Positions 59,160 through 64,000 of a DNA stretch of 64,000 nucleotides are shown here, one piece after another. How positions within the stretch are numbered: the first letter of the stretch is position 1; each line of letters starts with the position of its first letter. Source of the stretch: Ctena decussata (Eukaryota > Mollusca > Bivalvia > Lucinida > Lucinidae); contig OZ022511.1 in assembly GCA_963989385.1 (NCBI GenBank), forward strand, positions 2,046,001-2,110,000. The letters run 5' to 3'. Position numbers and translations under genes: made by a program. Below the pieces are notes generated by a model that made no database searches, was not told the origin of the DNA, and saw only the letters and a program-made list of their open reading frames with translations.

Positions 59160-59498
59160 TTGAACCTCGGATGTAGTTCATGGCGGCAGATGCTGTATTC
59201 TGGGGACGGTAGGTCGGAACAAAGATGCAGTGAAATTTTTGGCATTGGACTGTCCTAGCCTTAGTAAGAGTAAGGGCCTTATGGGCTTTCAGTAGGTGAG
59301 GGAGGTTTGTGGGAGTTGGAGGGGAGGGGGGGGGGGGGGGGGTTAGGAGACGAAAACAGATAGAATAGTTGGGAGTAGAAAAACAAACTTAAGCTGCCCT
59401 TATTCGGCACCTACTGCAAGCATAGTTATGGCCCTGCCTTATGAACGCCTGAATAGAACGCCTGAAAACAGTACCTTCACCCAACCCATTCCACACAC
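59160..59498. other. no gene seen
   Basis: Contains a poly-G run (59328-59341) and GGGAGG-rich flanks; no family assigned. Confidence 0.5.
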
Positions 59499-59511
59499 AT
59501 TTCACACCAAT

Positions 59512-60124
59512 TTATTCTATTCTTTTTCTATTCTATCCCATAACCTTACTAGGTCGTTGGGGCACCACAGATGACTTCAAAACAATCTCTTTCCGCCTTG
59601 TCCTGTCTTCAGCTGCCCTAGTTGAGCTGGCAAAATCCATTCCTGTCCACTCCTTGATATTGTCTTCCCACCTTTTCTTTGGTCTACATCTTCTTTTTCC
59701 TTTCACTGTGCCCTGAAGAATTGTCTTTGCTAAACCAGAAGACCTTGAAACGTGACCAAACCACCTTAGTTTCCGTTTCTTGACCAGCGTAAGGAGTTCA
59801 TCATATTCTCCAATGGCTGCTTGGATCTTCCCGCGAACCTCCTCATTGGTTATATGGTCCTTGTACGAAATGTTCAGTAACCTTCGGTAGCATCTCATCT
59901 CAAAGGCCTTCGTTCTTTTCTCTAACTCTGCTGTCAAGGTCCACGATTCACAGGCATACAGAAATATGGAAATGACAAGGGAGCGCATAAGTTTTACCTT
60001 TGATCCAAGAGATAAGTTGTTATCTCTATTGGTTTCAGCTTAGTAAGAGCTGAAGTGGCTTGTGCAGTCCTTGAGAGAACCTCCTGTTTTGAGCCGTCAT
60101 CTGAGACAACTGCTCCAAGGTATT
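59512..60124 (-). mobile_element. second, 613-bp copy of the same LINE 3' end
   Basis: Over 95% identical by eye to 55410-56023, with small deletions. TTTCACACCAAT at 59500-59511 and 60125-60136 is its 12-bp target duplication. Contains a 151-codon frame covering the post-RT region and stop. Confidence 0.92.
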
Positions 60125-60151
60125 TTTCACACCAATCATGCTACCCTCATG

Positions 60152-60240
60152 CGCTTAAGGTTTAGGACACCTAAAACCATTAAGTTTCTATTTGGGACAA
60201 ATGAATTAATGGTTTTAGGTGTCCCAATACTTAAGATATA
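60152..60240. repeat. hairpin, relative of 15098-15203
   Basis: AGGACACCTAAAACCATTAA and complement; ends in CTTAAG. Confidence 0.84.
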
Positions 60241-60332
60241 AGGGTATATATTGAAAGACTCTCACAAAATTGTAAGTATTGGGACAGATAGGACAGACCC
60301 TGTTCAGAAGGCTCTTAGTCTGATCAGTGCCT

Positions 60333-60556
60333 GGGGTCGTTTTTACAAAACGACTACAGTCGTTGCTATACTGTTGCTAAGGCTAAATTTCTATGAAGGA
60401 GAAATTTCACAACTATGAAATTTGCTCCGGAGGAACAGTCTGAAAAAGACTGTTCCTCCAGAGCAAATTTCATAGTAGTAGAGAATCTCCTTCAAAGAAA
60501 TTTAGCCTTAGCAACAGCGTAGCAACGACTTAAGTCGTATTATAAATACGACCCCT
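60333..60556. repeat. 220-bp palindrome
   Basis: Arms from AACGACTACAGTCGTTGCTA inward through AAATTTCATAG and GACTGTTCCTCC to a GACTGTTCC/GGAACAGTC centre near 60445. Confidence 0.86.
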
Positions 60557-60599
60557 GTATTATAAATACGACCCCTTGCAAAAGATTTCACCCTGAAAT

Positions 60600-61099
60600 C
60601 TTAAGGTGAATGCCACCAGCTAAACCACCCAGCCAAATTTTTTTTCTGATATTTCTGTCTGTGACAACAATGGAATTGGGTGATGCATTTTTGACCACCC
60701 TGCCAGTCAGATCAGGGGCTTCCCTGTTCAGAGTACATTTTAAAGGTCCAGATTTTTTGTATGCAAACGAAGAAATGGCTTGATAGCCAACTGCACGAGT
60801 TGATCATATGGGATGATAACTGTCATGCCTATTTTTTCATTTCATTTTTTTTTTATTTATTATTGTTATAAGTTTGTTTTGGAAAATAAGTAATAAAATT
60901 ATGATATCAATTATCCATTTTGTATATCAAACTTATATCAAATACCTATTTTAAAAAACAACAACAAAACAACAACCAGAGGACCAATGGTCCTGTAGCT
61001 CACCTGACACTTGGTACTGGAATATATTTTAATGCTTTTATACATGTATATAGCCCCAGGGCAGGGGCAGATAACCCCCCTCCCTTGAAGATTAATGTT
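60600..61099. other. no gene seen
   Basis: AT-rich, with a CCTGTAGCTCACCTGACACTT patch at 60994 recalling the end of family E, leading into the tandem array. Confidence 0.5.
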
Positions 61100-64000
61100 G
61101 AGTCCCAATTCTATATATCAAGCCACAAGGTCACTGGGCCTTTGGTTCTGGACAAAGATTTCTGAAGGGTTTTTATCATATATGGGCGTGGCGGCAACCA
61201 TGTTCATGTGACCATGACCATCTGAAGAAACTTTGATTCCTTTGACCCAGTATTAAAGCTCCATATGAAATACAGTAATCATTTGTATAAACTATGATGG
61301 GCCTGAGTGCCCAATGCTAAATACCGGTACCCAGTTTCAAGGTTATAGGCCTTTCGGTTCTCGAGCAAAAAGACGTTTGAAAAGTTTTTACCATATATGG
61401 GCATGGTGGCCATCTTGGTCAAGTAACCAGGACCATCTGAACAAACTATGGTTCCTTTAAGCCGGTGAAGCTCTATATGAAATATGGCTTCAATTGATCC
61501 CAGTGGCCTCTGAGAAGATGTTTGAAAATGTTGACAGGTGACAGAATCTCAATGACCTTGTACAAAAGTCAAAAAATGACCTTGACCTTTAACGACAAAA
61601 TATCTTCATCTGGTCATTTAGTCAACCATATATACCAAATATTGTTTTTTGGACTTAAATAGTTTCTGAAAAATCCACTGTTTAAGCATTTTTCCAAATA
61701 AAAGCCTACGTAATGTACCAAAGTTGACAGTGTCATAAATTAGGTCAAGGTCAACGCACGATCATTTGTATAAACTATGATGGGTTTGAGTGCCCAAAGC
61801 TACATACCAAGTTTCAAGGTCATACGCCTTTTGGTTCTGGAGAAGAAGATTTTGAAGGGTTTTTACCATAAATGGGCATGGCGGCCATCTTGATCAAGAC
61901 CCCGAAAACAAACTTTTATTCCCCGATCACACTTAGACTCCATATGAAATTTGGCTTCAATCAGACCAGTGTTTTCAGAGGAGAGATGTTTTGAAAATCT
62001 TGATGACGGACAGACCGACAAAATGAGCTTGAGCCTCAGTGACATAATATCTTTATCTTGTCATTTAGTTGACCATATATACCACGTACTGTGCCTAAGA
62101 TTTAAATAGTTTTATGAGAAATCCACCGTATAAGCGTTTTCCCATATAAAAACCTAACGTACCAAAGTTGACCATGTCGTAAATTAGGTCAAGGTCAACG
62201 CAAGGTCATCATTTGTATCAACTATGATGGGCCCGCATGCCCAATGCTACATACCAAGTTTCAAGGTCATAGGCCATTTGGTTCTTGAGTAGAAGATTTT
62301 CGAAGGGTTTTTACTATATATGGGCATGGCGGCCATCTTGGTCATGTGACCCAGACCCCGGATATAAACTTTAGTTCCCCCATCCCACTGAGACGTCATA
62401 TGAGATTTGGCTTCAATCTCCTTAGTGGTTTCAGAGGAGAAGATGTTTGAAAGTCTTGATGACGGACAGACCGACAAAATGACCTTGACCTTTAGTGACA
62501 TAATAACTTCATCTGGTCATTTAGTTGACCATATATACCACATAATCTACCTTAGACTTAAATAGTTTCTGAGAAATCCACTGTTTACCTGTTTTCCCAT
62601 ATAAAAGCCTAACATACCAAAGTTGACCATGTCGTAAATTAAGCCAAGGTCAACGCAAGGTCATCATTTGTACAAACTATGATGGGCCCGCATGCCCGGT
62701 GCTACATACTCAGTTTCAAGGTCATAGGCCTTTTGGTTCTGGAGAAGAAGATTTTTGTAACTTTTTACCATATATGGGCATAGCGGCCATCTTGGTCATG
62801 TGACCCAGACCCTGGGTACAAACTTTCGTTCCCCCACCCCACTGAGACTCGATATGAAATTTGGCTTCAATCTCTCCAGTGGTTTCAGAGAAGATGATTG
62901 AAAATCTTGACGACGGATGGTCCGACGGAATGACCTTGACCTTTAATGACATCACATCTTCATCTGGTCATTTATTTACCATATATACCACGTATTGTAC
63001 CTTAGACTTAAAAAGTTCCTGAGAAATCGACTGTATAAGCGTTTTCCGAACCAAAGTTGACCATGTCATAAATAAGGTCAAGGTCAACGCAAGGTCATCA
63101 TTTGTATAAACTATAATGGGCCCGCATGCCCAAAGCTGACCATGTCATAAATTAGGTCAAGGTCAACGCAAGATCATCATTGGTATCAACTATAATGGGC
63201 CCGCATGCCCAATGCTACATACCAAGTTTCAAGGTCATATGCCTTTTGGTTCTGGAGAAGAAGATTTTTGAAGGGTTTTTACCATATATGGGCATGGCGG
63301 CCATCTTGGTCATGTGACCCAAACCCTGGGTATAAACTTTCTTTCCCCCATCCGTCTAAGACTCCATATGAAATTTGGCTTCAATCGGCCCAGTGGTTTC
63401 AGAGGAGCAGATGTTTGAAAATCTTGACAACGGATGGTCCGACGGAATGACCTTGACCTTTAGTGACATGATATCTTCATCTGGTCATTTAGTCGACCAT
63501 ATATACCAAGTATTGTACCTTAGACTTAAATAGTTTCTCAGAAATCTACTGTTTAAGCGTTTTCCCATATAAAAGCCTAATGTACAAAAGTTGACCATGC
63601 CGTAAATTAGGTCAAGATCAACGCAAGGTCGTCATTTGTATGAATTATGATGGGCCTGCATGTCCTATGCTACATACTAAGTTTCAAGGTCATAGGCCTT
63701 TTGGTTCTGGAGAAGAAGATTTTTGAAGGGTTTTTATTATATATGGGCATGGAGGCCATCTTGGTAAGGCGACCCAGTCCCCGGGTATAAACTTTCTTTC
63801 CCCCATCCCACTGAGACTCCATATGAAATTTGGCTTCAATCGGTCCAGTGGTTTCAGAGGAGAAGATGTTTGAAAACCTTGACGACGGATGGGCCGACGG
63901 AATGACCTTGACCTTTAGTGACATAATATCTTCATCTGGTCATTTAGTCGACCATGTATACCAAGTATTATACCTCAGACTTAAATTGTTTATGAGAAAT
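61100..64000 (+). repeat. tandem array of ~450-515-bp units, open at the window end
   Basis: GGGCATGGCGGCCATCTTGG or variants at about 61399, 61874, 62323, 62776, 63291 and 63746, after a diverged unit at 61180. Each unit also has CCATATGAAATTTGGCTTCA, GACCTTGACCTTTAGTGACA and AGGTCAAGGTCAACGCAAGG. Some units carry partial internal duplications (63040-63200). No coding frame is conserved. Confidence 0.92.

Overview
This is animal nuclear DNA: AT-rich, intron-containing and very dense in short repeats. The repeat content (foldback elements, tRNA-like SINEs, long diverged tandem arrays) together with an animal-type split NDUFS8 gene suggests a mollusc, most likely a marine bivalve. That assignment is inference; no species is claimed. 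All coordinates and splice sites were read by eye.

Three host genes can be supported. (1) Minus strand, 26651 down to 10339: NDUFS8, the 4Fe-4S subunit (TYKY) of mitochondrial complex I. Six coding exons join in frame to 211 residues. Its introns are unusual: the donor site of exon 3 lies at the edge of a 31-bp minisatellite that repeats the donor about ten times, and the 5' part of exon 4 is present three times in tandem with intact acceptors, one unit being split by a hAT-like transposon. (2) Plus strand, 31273-34515: an intronless gene for a 1080-residue multi-pass membrane protein with a signal peptide, an ectodomain, about nine membrane segments and a serine-rich tail. I do not recognise the family. 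(3) Plus strand, 48415-58107: a five-exon gene for a 157-residue protein that resembles the DUF1499 family. All exon phases match and a polyadenylation signal follows the stop. It has not obviously been predicted by any long open frame, because its exons are only 63-108 bases.

Everything else is mobile or repetitive. 1-10 kb: tandem 109-bp repeats, hairpins, a hAT-type MITE and a tRNA-like palindrome. 10-26.6 kb: NDUFS8 and its repeat-filled introns. 26.9-31 kb: LINE debris, a poly-G-rich segment bounded by inverted termini, foldbacks. 34.5-36 kb: a large inverted repeat interleaved with a second copy of sequence also found at 28.8-29.15 kb, so that related sequence flanks gene 2. 39-41 kb: an ~830-bp direct duplication. 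42.06-46.25 kb: a 4.2-kb element with ~505-bp terminal inverted repeats, CAC termini and a 5-bp target duplication (Transib-like), inserted in a repeat whose empty site is seen elsewhere in the window. 48-58 kb: gene 3, with a 5'-truncated LINE in its last intron. 59.5-60.1 kb: a second copy of that LINE. 61-64 kb: a tandem array of ~450-515-bp units running off the window edge.

Four dispersed families recur throughout and are labelled here A (240-bp foldback, AGCCGCGACACG termini), B (~200-bp element around a GGAGCAAATTC hairpin), C (GACGTC/AACGTT micro-repeat element with CAGCAGGCACA ends) and D (65-75-bp hairpin with a variable apical stem); E is a 150-160-bp non-autonomous repeat. No obvious operon-like or defence system is present; the most noteworthy biology is the remodelled NDUFS8 splice sites, the unknown membrane protein and the Transib-like element.
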